The notes beneath the pieces are model-generated. The model searched no databases. It saw nothing but the letters and a program-made list of their open reading frames with translations, and was not told the origin of the DNA. Positions 49,143 through 59,493 of a DNA stretch of 64,000 nt are shown here, piece after piece. Within the stretch, counting starts at the first letter, position 1. Each line of letters begins with the position of its first letter. The stretch is from JAFEDN01 sp963844565 (GTDB taxonomy: Bacteria > Pseudomonadota > Gammaproteobacteria > Coxiellales > Coxiellaceae). The translations under genes and the position numbers were made by a program. Location: positions 868,001 through 932,000 of the forward strand of contig CAWJON010000002.1 of NCBI GenBank assembly GCA_963844565.1, written 5' to 3'.

Positions 49143-52100
49143 ATGCAAAGAGCCAAGACCCAACTTCCAGAGAAATTTTACGTAGACGAGCCTTCAGATT
49201 CATCGTTATTTTTTACCGAAGGTCGGGAGGGCGCTGATTTTGAAGCGGAAAGGGCATTACAAGGGGAACCTCCCTGGCGAGTCAATAATCCCGGAATTTG
49301 TCAGGGAAAGAAATTAAAAAAAATCTTATTATGTTCAACTACATCGATTGATCAGAAAAAAAATGATAAAGCAGTTTTGTTTGAATCCTACTTTTTTGAC
49401 TTATTAATTGAGAATGGAATTTCTGAGATCTATCTTTTAAATAAAAAAACTCAGCAAGTAGTCGCTTTTCCATTAGCAAAATTTAAGCGATGGATATGTC
49501 TCAGTGTATATTGTTTTGATGAAGATGAAGTTTATGAGACGGGAACTGCTCCAATTATTCAATCTAAACTGGCTAAAATCGAAAATACTAATAATTGGTT
49601 AATATGGGACAGCTATGAAAGTGAAAGCTTTAATATTTCCACTCCTGATTTTGTAGAAAGTAAATTCACTATAAGTCATAAAACATTTAATTATAATTAT
49701 GTGACGGATATAAAAATTATCCATGAAAATCTTTTTGGCTATCGTCTCGAAAAAGTTAAAGAACTTTTATATGAAAATATCACTGATGACAAGGGATTAT
49801 TACCTTCAATTTTTCAACGAATGATTTCATTAGAAAAAGTGAACTTATTTAAAGCTCCTAAAAACACGGTGAATCTATTAAACAAGCAAGTTAAGGTGCT
49901 GGAAATTAATCAGATAGATGATCTAGATGATCTTTCCGTATTATCTGAATTTTATCAACTCGAGGAATTAACTCTTTATCATTTACCTAGTCTTAAAGAG
50001 TTGCCTGATTTAAGTCAAACCAATCTAAAAAGAATCGTAATTAAGAATACTGGCATTATTATGCTTCCTAATTTACCTGCAGAATGTGTTGCTGATATCA
50101 AATTACAGAAAACAAAAAAGACTGAAGAAAAAAAAGGGGACAGTAAAAATTCACAAAGGAATAAAGATATTAGGAAGTTATCAGAAAATACGGATTATAA
50201 ACGTGAATTGAAGCCAAAAAATAAAGAAACCCGTATTGATTCAAAAACCTATACAGATCCTAAAACCACTCACACCTGTTCAATGCAATTATACTTTCGT
50301 GAAAATGGGCAGTTAACTCAAGGAGATATTGACGATCTTAGAGAAATTCGCTATGAAATTTGGAATGGTATTAATTTTAGGAATAATGAATTTTACCTAA
50401 GCATGGCAAATCCGGAATATCTGCAAGAGCCAGAAAATAAAATTTCTCAATGTCAACATATCAGTGCTGAAGATTTGCAAAAGCTGCAGGATCAGCAATA
50501 TTATATCGCCATGTCTTGTGAAGTGGATGATCAAGGCTGGATGCCGTTGCCTGCCCGCAAAACTTATGATCGCATTTTACAAATCGCGGTTAGCAAGGCG
50601 ACTATCGATAGAATTGTTTACAATCGAGAAACACAAAGTTATTGGATCAAGCTTAAACAGCCGATAAACAAAGATGCTAACCTGCAATTGATCGCAGAAA
50701 CAGAATACTTTAAACCACAACCTTTGGAATGTCCTGCTTTCCCTACTGATGCAAAAGAAATCATAAGATCTTTTATTGACCAAAATATAAAAAGAGATCG
50801 TGTTAAAAATGATCCGTTTCAAATTATTCTTTCTAGCCTTGAATTATTATTATCCGGAGAATACAAAGGCTCTAAAGATTTTTTTCCAGAACAATTAGCT
50901 TGTTATTTAACAGATTTTAAAAATGAAGACTTAGAAGAAGCTAAAGATCCCGTGATTTTAAGTATTTTCAAACAAGCTAGAGGCTCTTGTCGGCATCGTG
51001 CTACTTTATTTGTCATTTTATGCCAATTGGTGGGCATGTATGCACAAAGAGTTGATAGTTCGATACATGCTAACGTCGAAGTATTTACCGACGATGGTCA
51101 AGTGGTCACTTATGATCTGAGTGGCAATTCAGCAGAAACTAAATTGACCCATCAAGAAAAATATTGGCGAGATTTTGATTATGAAGGTTTGTTCTCTCCT
51201 TTTATTCAATTCAAGGAAGCGAGTAATTTAGATGGTTTAATTAAAAATATTCTTAATACACCCAAGTTATTTATTCCGGTAAATGATTTGTCTGAATCTC
51301 GTGGCATCTTTGAAGCTATTTATCAAAATCGTAATGGTCGTCCAGTATTTTATGCAGAATCTTACCAACAACTCATGCGTGGTTTGAGTTCAGTAAAAAT
51401 TTTACCAGGTAAGCCTCGTGAAAAAGTCCCTGGACCTTTGGCGCAAGTCCTTAAAGCAGGCGGCATAGTCATCATTAATTGGAATAAATTCAGTGAAAAT
51501 GAAATGCTCGAGTGCTCCTGTTTACTGAATTCAATCCCCAGTTTCGAGAAACAAGAAATTGGTGCAGGTTTAAACGTCGTTAATTTAATTGGATCTGATA
51601 AAATTAGTGCTTGCCAAGCATTAACCCGCCGCGCGCAGCATCTGATTTGGCCATCTAAAATTGCAAAACCGAAATTGAATTTAACGGTAGAAACTACAGT
51701 AGATGAAAAGGACGAAAAAGATCAAAAAAATAGAGAGCTGAATTTATTTAATAACGCAAGGGCTTGGCAGAAAAAAGTATTAGGCGCTCCTGAATGCACT
51801 CAAGAGGGATTAGTATTTAAAGACGGTGCTATTCCGTTGAGTATTTCTGAAGAAAAAGATTTAACCCTAGTCAATGCGCCTTTCCATGATGCAGATTTTC
51901 AATATGCGGCCACGCTATGGCAAGTGCAAAAACAATTTTGGAGTAATGGTCAATTCAATCTTATACCTGAAAATTTTCATTTGAAGTTCCAACAACGTTC
52001 ACCAAAAATTAAGATTCCAGAAAACCTAACTATTTTAAGTCAAGAAACTAATTTACATCAGCTCACTCATGAATTGAAATCAGATATTTTTTATCTTAAT

Positions 52101-55100
52101 CCCAACAACTTACATAGATTAACACAATCAGGTTATATCTTTGAGAAAAAATATATAACCACGGGTGGCTGGATAGCAGAATATAATCCAGGCTTTCAAA
52201 AAATCATTGTGCTTACCCAAGCGTTAAATGAGGATCAACAGGCAGAACTTTATTCCATTATAGAGGAATCAGAAATTAAAGATGTTCAATTACTACAATT
52301 AAGTGAGTTACCTGCCGAGCAGAAAACCCCAGTTAGTTTAAAGCCGGAATTTAAATCCGGCGCTTTTATTATAGAAACTACCGATCCCGATTTTGTCGCA
52401 GATAGTATTTTAACTCAGGATATGACATATCAAAGAATTGATGAGCAAAATAAATGTTTATTGGAACGGGTAAACTTTAAGATTCTCACGGCAACTTCTC
52501 AGCAAAATTTAACCCTCATTGCCGAAAAAATATTAGCTGGGCAAACGGTTTTGTTAAAGGGGCCTTTATCACCGTATGATTATGCGGCTATACAAAGTTT
52601 AATGTCTGATTATGCACGTATAAAACTGCATCATGCAGCCAATTCTGTTCCTGTTCCTGGCCGTTTAATTGTGGTTACTCCACCGTTGAATTATTTTACC
52701 ACCGTCGCGGATCATACCTTGCGCCATAACCGAATTCCGGCAGATTTATTATGGAAACATTATCAAGAAAAACTCAGTGTAAGCAAAGAAGTTTATGCAT
52801 ATGATGAGAAAAATTTCACTAAAATTAAAAAATTAGCGGATTTTATACAGGGTATTCCTCATGGGCAAGTAGATACACCAGTAGAATCTCATTTGACTTT
52901 TGCTCAAATCACGGCAATGTCACAGGCTCTACAACGAGAAGCGAAAGAACCATTGCGTGAGAACCCCGTTAAATCGATTCTACTAGCAGGCTACACTAAG
53001 GGTAGTGAAGTTTATGCGCGAATCAATGTGGTTTGCAAGCTTTTGTTTTCATATAAATCTACAACAGGAATTCGGAAAAAAAAATTAAATCAATTTCCGT
53101 CATCTGAAACTCATCTTTGGCGAAGGCTTAATTGCTTAAGTGCTACTGAACTCAGAAAGTTATTCGAAATAAATCCTGAAGATTTTGATCCTGAAAAATT
53201 TACCACCTTAAAAATTAAAGAAATTAATCAAAAATTAGAAAATTTTTTAAAACAAGAACTCGATGAAATTGTTAAAATTAAAGATCACACTGTGAAAATA
53301 AAAGAACGTGTGGTTGCTGATTTAGATCAAGTTCAGGCAGTGTTTTTGTTGGGGCCTCCGGGTTCAGGAAAAACTACTTTAGCCAAAGAGATTGCTGGAG
53401 CGCGTGGAGATTTTTATTTCGGCATACAACACATCGATGAATGGGTTCGACACCCGCCAACCCATAAAAAAGTCACTTTAATCATTGACGAAGCCAATGC
53501 AGCGCTAAATAAACCATATCTGGATAAATTGTGGGATGTGGTCAATAATCCCATATCACCTGATCATGACATTCTATTTATTGGTAATCCGTTTAGTTTT
53601 ACTGGCCGCAGTCATCATCCTATATGGAAAAAAATACCCACACATCATTTGCAGCAGTGGCCCGATGAAGCTTTAAAGGAAAAACTATTAATCCCTGTCG
53701 GCAAAGAACATAAATTAGAGGAAAAAGATTATAATAAAATTTTAAAAATATTCCATCTCGCTATGGACTTGATTGGTATTGAACGCATTGGGAATAGAAA
53801 TTTGGAACAATTGATTTCGCGTACTTCATTTTATCTAAAAAAATTTCCATCGATTACTTTTGAGACAGCGCTGATTGAAGCGGTAAATAGAGAATTTTTA
53901 CCTTTGCTGAGTACCGATAAGCACGTGGAATTTCAGCGCGAAGTGAATTCTATTTGTTTTCCCGAACATGAATCTAAAGAAACTAAAAAGGATTTTATTG
54001 CCGAAGATATGGAAAAATTTAAAGGAAAATATAGAGAGAAGATCAGTAAAGATTTTATACACACCCCGAGCCGTTGGAAAATCCTCTATCAGATGCATGA
54101 ACAGTTAGAGTTACAACAAATTTATCCCAAAGCAAGATCAGCCATGCTACTGGAAGGTCCATCTGGCAAAGGCAAAAGTAGAATGGCTTGCGAGTTGTTG
54201 GCTGCCTTAGGATATCGGCAATTTAAAACACCTCAGGAACTTTTAGATTGTAAAGAAAGTAATTTAAGTCAATGTTTTATTGAAATCAATCTAACTAAAG
54301 AATTAGTTGCTAATCCTGCTTGGTTAATAAAAGCCTTTGATCGGGGCTGTAAAGTTATTTTAAATGAATCTAATTCGCAAATCAGTTTTCCCTTATTAAA
54401 TGATCTTTCAACTGGCATTACTCCTAATAATAAACCTGCCACTCACCCAGGATTTGTTCTCATTGCTACGCAAAATCCTGCAGAAGATGGTGGGAGATTT
54501 GCATTGTCGTTTGATTTGATGAATCGGTATCAAGTGATTAATGTCCCGGAAGATATTGACGAAGATTATAAAGCAATTATTGATCATACAATTCCAACCA
54601 ATCCTATTGAAAGCAAAGAGAAGATTTTTGAGGCTTTCAAAAAACAGAGATCAATGACTCCCCACTTAACAACAACCGCTACTCTTTTTCAGGTTATGCC
54701 TAAGTTGAATGAAATTAAGCCTTCTTTAGATATAAAAACCGATCGAGATCATGAAAAAGAACAATTTTTTCCAAAGATTACTGCGATGGAGAAAAATATG
54801 AGTAAATATATTGCTCAATTAAAAAAGGGCGAATTCACTGCTTCTGTGACTAAATCCAAAATTATTACTCAAGCAATTAAGATAAAATTTGAAATTTATA
54901 GTCATTATGAAAAAAAATTCGAAGGTGAAGGCGATCTCAAAGCAATTGATTCTTTAAAAAGTAAAGTTGATAATATAACGTATAAGTTTTTAGCTGAAGC
55001 ACAAGCTGAAAGAAATACAAATGATGAAAATTGTCTTACTGAATCTAAAACTGATGTTAATGCTACTGATAGTGAGGAGAATAGTGCTTTACATTATGCA

Positions 55101-55574
55101 GTGATGGAAGAAAATATAAAAGAAGTTGAGAGGTTGGTTGCTGCGGGAGCGAATATAAGAGCAGAAAATGCTAATAAAGCTACGCCAATTAGCTTAGCTA
55201 ATAAAGAAATTCTTGAGTACTTTTTTCATGTTGCTTTGGATCACAATGATTTTACAAGTGCGAATCGAATACTTAAGAGAAATGTCATTGACCTCAGTAT
55301 CCTGAATGATAAAGGTCGTAGAATCTTATATAGAATATTCGGCGAAGAAAATGTCCCTTTAATTAATCTCTTTAAAAATATTGAAAAAGTAGACAGAGAG
55401 AAGTCGTTAGCTGAAGGTGGAAAGATTACAGATGAAGGAATAGACCAGCTCTTAGAAAGAATTATTTCTGAAGATCCACAACTTTTGCGAGGAAGGAACA
55501 TTGATTTTTGGAAATCAAAAGCAATAATGCATACTTCTGAAGAAAATTCAGAAAATTATGGGTATGTTCACTGA
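49143..55574 (+). CDS. 2143-aa protein: LRR-like, transglutaminase-like, two AAA+ modules, ankyrin-like tail
   Basis: No single known family covers it. Readable parts: leucine-rich repeats at ~235-310 (QLEELTLYHLPSLKELPDL); a transglutaminase/papain-like core at ~600-660 with GSCRHRATLFVILCQLVG (Cys616), HANVEVF (His642) and TYDLSG (Asp658) as a Cys-His-Asp candidate triad; an AAA+ module with Walker A GPPGSGKTT (1404-1412) and Walker B LIIDEAN (Asp1449-Glu1450); a second, midasin/MoxR-like one with GPSGKGKSR (from 1672), ILNESN, and ATQNPAEDGGRFALSFDLMNRY; and an ankyrin-like stretch near 1975-2010 (NSALHYAVMEENIKEVERLVAAGA). There is no signal peptide or membrane segment. Tandem dynein/midasin-like AAA parts in a giant protein suggest a mechanochemical remodeler; with LRR and ankyrin parts it could be a translocated effector or a defence-like sensor. 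Function unknown. Confidence 0.8.
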   Translation: MQRAKTQLPEKFYVDEPSDSSLFFTEGREGADFEAERALQGEPPWRVNNPGICQGKKLKKILLCSTTSIDQKKNDKAVLFESYFFDLLIENGISEIYLLNKKTQQVVAFPLAKFKRWICLSVYCFDEDEVYETGTAPIIQSKLAKIENTNNWLIWDSYESESFNISTPDFVESKFTISHKTFNYNYVTDIKIIHENLFGYRLEKVKELLYENITDDKGLLPSIFQRMISLEKVNLFKAPKNTVNLLNKQVKVLEINQIDDLDDLSVLSEFYQLEELTLYHLPSLKELPDLSQTNLKRIVIKNTGIIMLPNLPAECVADIKLQKTKKTEEKKGDSKNSQRNKDIRKLSENTDYKRELKPKNKETRIDSKTYTDPKTTHTCSMQLYFRENGQLTQGDIDDLREIRYEIWNGINFRNNEFYLSMANPEYLQEPENKISQCQHISAEDLQKLQDQQYYIAMSCEVDDQGWMPLPARKTYDRILQIAVSKATIDRIVYNRETQSYWIKLKQPINKDANLQLIAETEYFKPQPLECPAFPTDAKEIIRSFIDQNIKRDRVKNDPFQIILSSLELLLSGEYKGSKDFFPEQLACYLTDFKNEDLEEAKDPVILSIFKQARGSCRHRATLFVILCQLVGMYAQRVDSSIHANVEVFTDDGQVVTYDLSGNSAETKLTHQEKYWRDFDYEGLFSPFIQFKEASNLDGLIKNILNTPKLFIPVNDLSESRGIFEAIYQNRNGRPVFYAESYQQLMRGLSSVKILPGKPREKVPGPLAQVLKAGGIVIINWNKFSENEMLECSCLLNSIPSFEKQEIGAGLNVVNLIGSDKISACQALTRRAQHLIWPSKIAKPKLNLTVETTVDEKDEKDQKNRELNLFNNARAWQKKVLGAPECTQEGLVFKDGAIPLSISEEKDLTLVNAPFHDADFQYAATLWQVQKQFWSNGQFNLIPENFHLKFQQRSPKIKIPENLTILSQETNLHQLTHELKSDIFYLNPNNLHRLTQSGYIFEKKYITTGGWIAEYNPGFQKIIVLTQALNEDQQAELYSIIEESEIKDVQLLQLSELPAEQKTPVSLKPEFKSGAFIIETTDPDFVADSILTQDMTYQRIDEQNKCLLERVNFKILTATSQQNLTLIAEKILAGQTVLLKGPLSPYDYAAIQSLMSDYARIKLHHAANSVPVPGRLIVVTPPLNYFTTVADHTLRHNRIPADLLWKHYQEKLSVSKEVYAYDEKNFTKIKKLADFIQGIPHGQVDTPVESHLTFAQITAMSQALQREAKEPLRENPVKSILLAGYTKGSEVYARINVVCKLLFSYKSTTGIRKKKLNQFPSSETHLWRRLNCLSATELRKLFEINPEDFDPEKFTTLKIKEINQKLENFLKQELDEIVKIKDHTVKIKERVVADLDQVQAVFLLGPPGSGKTTLAKEIAGARGDFYFGIQHIDEWVRHPPTHKKVTLIIDEANAALNKPYLDKLWDVVNNPISPDHDILFIGNPFSFTGRSHHPIWKKIPTHHLQQWPDEALKEKLLIPVGKEHKLEEKDYNKILKIFHLAMDLIGIERIGNRNLEQLISRTSFYLKKFPSITFETALIEAVNREFLPLLSTDKHVEFQREVNSICFPEHESKETKKDFIAEDMEKFKGKYREKISKDFIHTPSRWKILYQMHEQLELQQIYPKARSAMLLEGPSGKGKSRMACELLAALGYRQFKTPQELLDCKESNLSQCFIEINLTKELVANPAWLIKAFDRGCKVILNESNSQISFPLLNDLSTGITPNNKPATHPGFVLIATQNPAEDGGRFALSFDLMNRYQVINVPEDIDEDYKAIIDHTIPTNPIESKEKIFEAFKKQRSMTPHLTTTATLFQVMPKLNEIKPSLDIKTDRDHEKEQFFPKITAMEKNMSKYIAQLKKGEFTASVTKSKIITQAIKIKFEIYSHYEKKFEGEGDLKAIDSLKSKVDNITYKFLAEAQAERNTNDENCLTESKTDVNATDSEENSALHYAVMEENIKEVERLVAAGANIRAENANKATPISLANKEILEYFFHVALDHNDFTSANRILKRNVIDLSILNDKGRRILYRIFGEENVPLINLFKNIEKVDREKSLAEGGKITDEGIDQLLERIISEDPQLLRGRNIDFWKSKAIMHTSEENSENYGYVH

Positions 55575-55592
55575 TTAGCTCACCAGTTTTGG

Positions 55593-56375
55593 CTACTCAT
55601 TTTTGAAGATAGGCTTACGTTTTTCGTTAAATGCGCGGATTCCTTCCTCTCGATCTTTGCTTGAAAGCAATTCATTGTAAGCAGAAATTTCATACTGATA
55701 ACCTGAGTTAAGATCTAAATGAGAGGAAGCAGTCAGCACTTCTTTTATTTTACGGATAGCCTTGGGCGCGTTTTCGGCAATGCAATTTGCGGTCTCTAAA
55801 CAGCTAGTAAGTAAATCAGGAAAAGGCAAAACCTTATTCACAATTCCCCAATCATAAGCTTGCTGAGCAGTAAATACTTCTCCGGTAAAAGCCAATTCTT
55901 TTGCTCGTTGAAGACCGGCAGCTTTGGGTAGATTCTGGGTTCCCATGGCCCCGGGCATAATGCCAAGTTTTGCTTCAGATTGCGCAAAAGTTGCAGTATT
56001 AGCAGCGTAAATAAAATCACATGCTAATGCCAATTCTAATCCCCCGCCATAAGCCGAACCGTTCACCGCAGCGATCACCGGTATTGGACAACTTGCCATG
56101 GCTAACATAGATTTTTCTAAAAACATTCGTTGGTTTTTCCAAGTAGTCATATCTAAATGCAAACGTTCTTTTAGATCAGCGCCGGCGCAAAAGGCTTGAT
56201 CACCATGGCCTGTTATGACCAAACAGCGCAAATCAGCTATGGATGGGACCCAATGGTTCCATACCTCAAAAAGTTCTCGCATCATCACTGAATTGATGGC
56301 GTTTCTGGATGATGGTCGATTTAAAGAGATTAAATAAACATGTTGGTTGATCGGCTTGATCTCTAATGTTTCCAT
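55593..56375 (-). CDS. Enoyl-CoA hydratase/isomerase family protein
   Basis: Crotonase-fold protein of 260 aa, the usual size. The oxyanion-hole block FCAGADLKER and VNGSAYGGGLELALACDFIYAANTATFAQSEAKLGIMPGAMGTQNLPKAAG are present; both catalytic-type acidic residues (the Glu in GGGLELALACD and that in SEAKLG) are retained, so hydratase activity is plausible. Members hydrate enoyl-CoA in beta-oxidation or act on other acyl-CoA. It stands alone on the minus strand, tail to tail with the giant gene. No fatty-acid degradation partner is nearby, so the substrate is unknown. Confidence 0.9.
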   Translation of the reverse strand: METLEIKPINQHVYLISLNRPSSRNAINSVMMRELFEVWNHWVPSIADLRCLVITGHGDQAFCAGADLKERLHLDMTTWKNQRMFLEKSMLAMASCPIPVIAAVNGSAYGGGLELALACDFIYAANTATFAQSEAKLGIMPGAMGTQNLPKAAGLQRAKELAFTGEVFTAQQAYDWGIVNKVLPFPDLLTSCLETANCIAENAPKAIRKIKEVLTASSHLDLNSGYQYEISAYNELLSSKDREEGIRAFNEKRKPIFKNE

Positions 56376-56550
56376 TTAATGTGATTCCGTTAAATTGCTC
56401 AACTCTACCTCCACTGGCTTCGAGCGGTCAACAGGGGATTGTGTTGTTTTTGACAATATCATAATATGAGCCAGACGGCAGATTGGCGAGTAAATTGCTT
56501 AGCTGCAATAATTGTCTATTTTAAATACAATTGAAATTAAAGGTGACTCT

Positions 56551-58170
56551 ATGCTTGCATTAAGACCTTTGGATTGGGTAGTTATTATTTTCTACTTTAT
56601 TATCGTTTATTCAGTTGCGTTGTGGTCGGTTCAACGTAAGCAAAATGTATTGGCTAGCACGAAGAACTATTTTTTGGCCGGTAGAAATATTGGTTGGTTT
56701 GTTATCGGTGCTTCTTTATTCGCTTCAAATATTGGTTCAGAACATTTGGTGGGATTAGCCGGCACAGCGGCGGCCAGTGGAATGGCTGTAGGACATTTTG
56801 AAATTTTGGCGTCGTTAATTTTATTATTATTGGGTTGGTTCTTTGTCCCTTTCTATTTAAAGAGCGCTGTTTATACGATGCCGGAATTTTTAGAGCGTCG
56901 ATACTCACCAGCAGCCCGCTGGTATTTGGCATTAATTTCTATTGTCGGTTATGTGCTTACCAAAATTTCGGTAACGATTGCCGCCGGCGCTATCGTTTTT
57001 GAAGTTTTAATGGGCGTGCATTTTTGGACAGGCGCATTGATCGTTGTTATCGCGACTGGTATTTACACCGTTTTTGGTGGGCTGCGGGCGGTGCTTTATA
57101 CTGACATGATTCAAATGTTTGTTTTTGTAGGCGGCGCTATTTCAGTTACGGTAATTGGTTTAATGAAAGTTGGCGGCTGGGGAGAAATGGAACACATTGC
57201 CGGTCCAGGTTTTATGGATATGTGGCGACCCATGTCTGACCCAAATTTTCCTTGGACTGGAATTATTTTTGGCGCACCGATCCTGGCTGTTTGGTATTGG
57301 TGTACCGATCAATTTATTGTTCAAAGAGTACTTTCAGCATCTAACGTTGAACAAGCGCGAGCCGGTTCTATTTTTGCTGGTTATTTAAAGGTGCTTCCAT
57401 TATTCATATTCGTTATTCCTGGTGTGATTGCTTATTGTTTGGTGCAAAAAGGTATTATTCATTTAGATAAACCAGATGAAGCATTACCTACATTGGTTAA
57501 AACCTTGTTACCTGTTGGGTTACGAGGTTTGGTTGTTGCTGGATTATTAGCTGCCTTGATGAGTTCTTTGTCTGGTGTATTTAACTCTTGTTCAACATTG
57601 ATTACTTGGGATATTTATAAAAAACTTCGTCCCGAAGCTTCTGATAAACGTTTGGTTGTGGTTGGACAGATCTCTACAATTGTATTAGTGATATTTGGTT
57701 TGTGTTGGATACCATTAATGAAGCTAATCTCAGGACAAATTTATCAGTACCTGCAAAGTGTTCAAGCCTATATCTCACCGCCGATAGCTGCAGTTTTTTT
57801 AATCGGTATTCTCTGGTCTAGAGTAAATTCTAAAGGTGCAATGACGGCTTTGATAGTTGGGTTTATTATTGGCATGCTGCGTTTAGTAGCTGAATTGGAT
57901 AAGGCTCATTTAGGCAATGGCTTATTATATTATTTTGCTACGATTAATTTTTTACATTTTGCGGTGTTGTTATTTATCCTATGTTCAGTTTTATTAATTG
58001 TGGTCAGTTTATCAACTGCACCGCCTTCCAGAGAACAACTAACTGGATTGACGTTTGCAACCACACCCAAGGAAGTTCAGCCGAAAACTACTATGCATAA
58101 AACTAATTTAATTGTTTCGATCTTGTTAGTATTAGTGGTATTGGCCATCTGGTATTATTTCAGAGGATAA
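56551..58170 (+). CDS. Sodium:solute symporter (SSS family, SGLT-like)
   Basis: A 539-aa protein with about 13-14 hydrophobic segments. SSS-family markers: KNYFLAGRNIGWFVIGASLFASNIGSEHLVGLAGTAAASGM and the central GLRAVLYTDMIQMFVFVGGAISVT, and YWCTDQFIVQRVLSASNVEQARAGSIFAGYLKVLP, typical of the sodium/glucose-type branch. ATG 56551 has AGGTGA upstream; the frame is open a little further. Substrate could be a sugar or other solute; not decidable. It precedes nfeD by 2 bp, possibly one transcript. Confidence 0.9.
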   Translation: MLALRPLDWVVIIFYFIIVYSVALWSVQRKQNVLASTKNYFLAGRNIGWFVIGASLFASNIGSEHLVGLAGTAAASGMAVGHFEILASLILLLLGWFFVPFYLKSAVYTMPEFLERRYSPAARWYLALISIVGYVLTKISVTIAAGAIVFEVLMGVHFWTGALIVVIATGIYTVFGGLRAVLYTDMIQMFVFVGGAISVTVIGLMKVGGWGEMEHIAGPGFMDMWRPMSDPNFPWTGIIFGAPILAVWYWCTDQFIVQRVLSASNVEQARAGSIFAGYLKVLPLFIFVIPGVIAYCLVQKGIIHLDKPDEALPTLVKTLLPVGLRGLVVAGLLAALMSSLSGVFNSCSTLITWDIYKKLRPEASDKRLVVVGQISTIVLVIFGLCWIPLMKLISGQIYQYLQSVQAYISPPIAAVFLIGILWSRVNSKGAMTALIVGFIIGMLRLVAELDKAHLGNGLLYYFATINFLHFAVLLFILCSVLLIVVSLSTAPPSREQLTGLTFATTPKEVQPKTTMHKTNLIVSILLVLVVLAIWYYFRG

Positions 58171-58172
58171 TT

Positions 58173-59456
58173 ATGCAATGGATGCTAAAGTTAAGGCTTT
58201 TGCTGATCAGCCTGGTATTGGTGGTTGCCCATGCAGAAGCAAAGTCTGTTGCTTTACTATTGGAAGTTAAGGGTGCAATAGGCCCAGCCACTCAAGAGTA
58301 TTTGCATTATGGATTGAATGAGGCCAGAAAAAGCCAGGCTTCTCTATTAATTTTACAGATTGACACCCCAGGCGGCCTTAGCGATTCAATGCGTGGGATT
58401 ATTCAAGATATTCTATCTTCACCTATTCCGGTTATTTCTTATGTGGCTCCCAGTGGCGCTCGCGCAGCCAGTGCAGGAACTTATATTGTTTACGCCAGCC
58501 ATATCGCTGCCATGGCCCCGGGAACCAACTTAGGTGCAGCAACGCCCGTCATGCTTTCGCAAAATAAAAATGCATCGAATTCGAAAGAAACTTTGAAAGA
58601 GATCAATGATGCGCAAGCTTATATCCGCAGCCTAGCTCAGTTGCGACAACGAAATGTTAAGTGGGCAGAACAAGCAGTCACACAAGCCGCTAGTTTGTCT
58701 GCTAGTGAGGCGCTGCAACTTAAAGTCATTGATTTAATTGCAAACGATATTCCAGATTTATTAGCCAAAATAGATGGGAAAAGCGTACAGCTACAAGGCA
58801 AAACTTGGGTTATTCATAGCCAAGCATTAGCGGTTCAACGATTAGCGCCTAATTCACGCACCCGTTTCTTATCGGTAATTACCGATCCAAGAATCGCATA
58901 TAGTTTGCTGATGATTGGGATTTGCGGCTTGTTTTTTGAATTTATGAGTCCAGGATTTATTTTACCCGGTGTTGTTGGGGGCATCGCTTTATTAATTGGG
59001 TTATATGCGCTGCAATTATTACCAATCAATTATACTGGTTTTACTTTAATTATTTTAGGGCTTGGATGTATTATCGCCGAAATTTTTATTTCAGCTTTTG
59101 GAAGTTTGGGAATTGGCGGAATAATCGCTTTTTTAATGGGTTCAATTATGCTGATAAAGCCTGGCGCTACCGGGTTTAATTTGCCCATTTCATTAATTAT
59201 TGCGGTTACAATACTAATTGCATTGTTTTTTTTAATAGTTTTAAACTTAGCTTTACGTTCAAGGCGACGTCGTATAGTCAGCGGAAAAGAAGGCATGATT
59301 GGTTCAGAGGGAGTGGTTGTTTTTGATAATGATATCGTGTGGATTCATGTTGCCGGTGAGAGATGGCAGGCAGTTGATGATCAATCTTTAAAAAATGGCC
59401 AACGTGTACAAATTATTGGAATTAAAGGCTTGAAATTAAAGGTTCGGCCTTTGTAG
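58173..59456 (+). CDS. NfeD family membrane serine protease
   Basis: A 427-aa protein with an N-terminal signal segment, a ClpP-like protease domain and a C-terminal membrane and OB-fold part. The Ser is in APSGARAASAGTYIVYASHIAAMAPGTNLGAATPV, which matches the catalytic S-A-G-T pattern of NfeD1b/Ph1510-type proteases that cleave membrane-associated stomatin; a Lys in the following helix is the expected general base. Four to five membrane segments follow (FFEFMSPGFILPGVVGGIALLIGLYAL and others). The downstream gene is a slipin/stomatin, its usual partner, 37 bp away. It ends in TAG. Confidence 0.91.
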   Translation: MQWMLKLRLLLISLVLVVAHAEAKSVALLLEVKGAIGPATQEYLHYGLNEARKSQASLLILQIDTPGGLSDSMRGIIQDILSSPIPVISYVAPSGARAASAGTYIVYASHIAAMAPGTNLGAATPVMLSQNKNASNSKETLKEINDAQAYIRSLAQLRQRNVKWAEQAVTQAASLSASEALQLKVIDLIANDIPDLLAKIDGKSVQLQGKTWVIHSQALAVQRLAPNSRTRFLSVITDPRIAYSLLMIGICGLFFEFMSPGFILPGVVGGIALLIGLYALQLLPINYTGFTLIILGLGCIIAEIFISAFGSLGIGGIIAFLMGSIMLIKPGATGFNLPISLIIAVTILIALFFLIVLNLALRSRRRRIVSGKEGMIGSEGVVVFDNDIVWIHVAGERWQAVDDQSLKNGQRVQIIGIKGLKLKVRPL

Positions 59457-59493
59457 CATTACTTAGTCTATATATTTTTTCAGGAGAGAAAAA

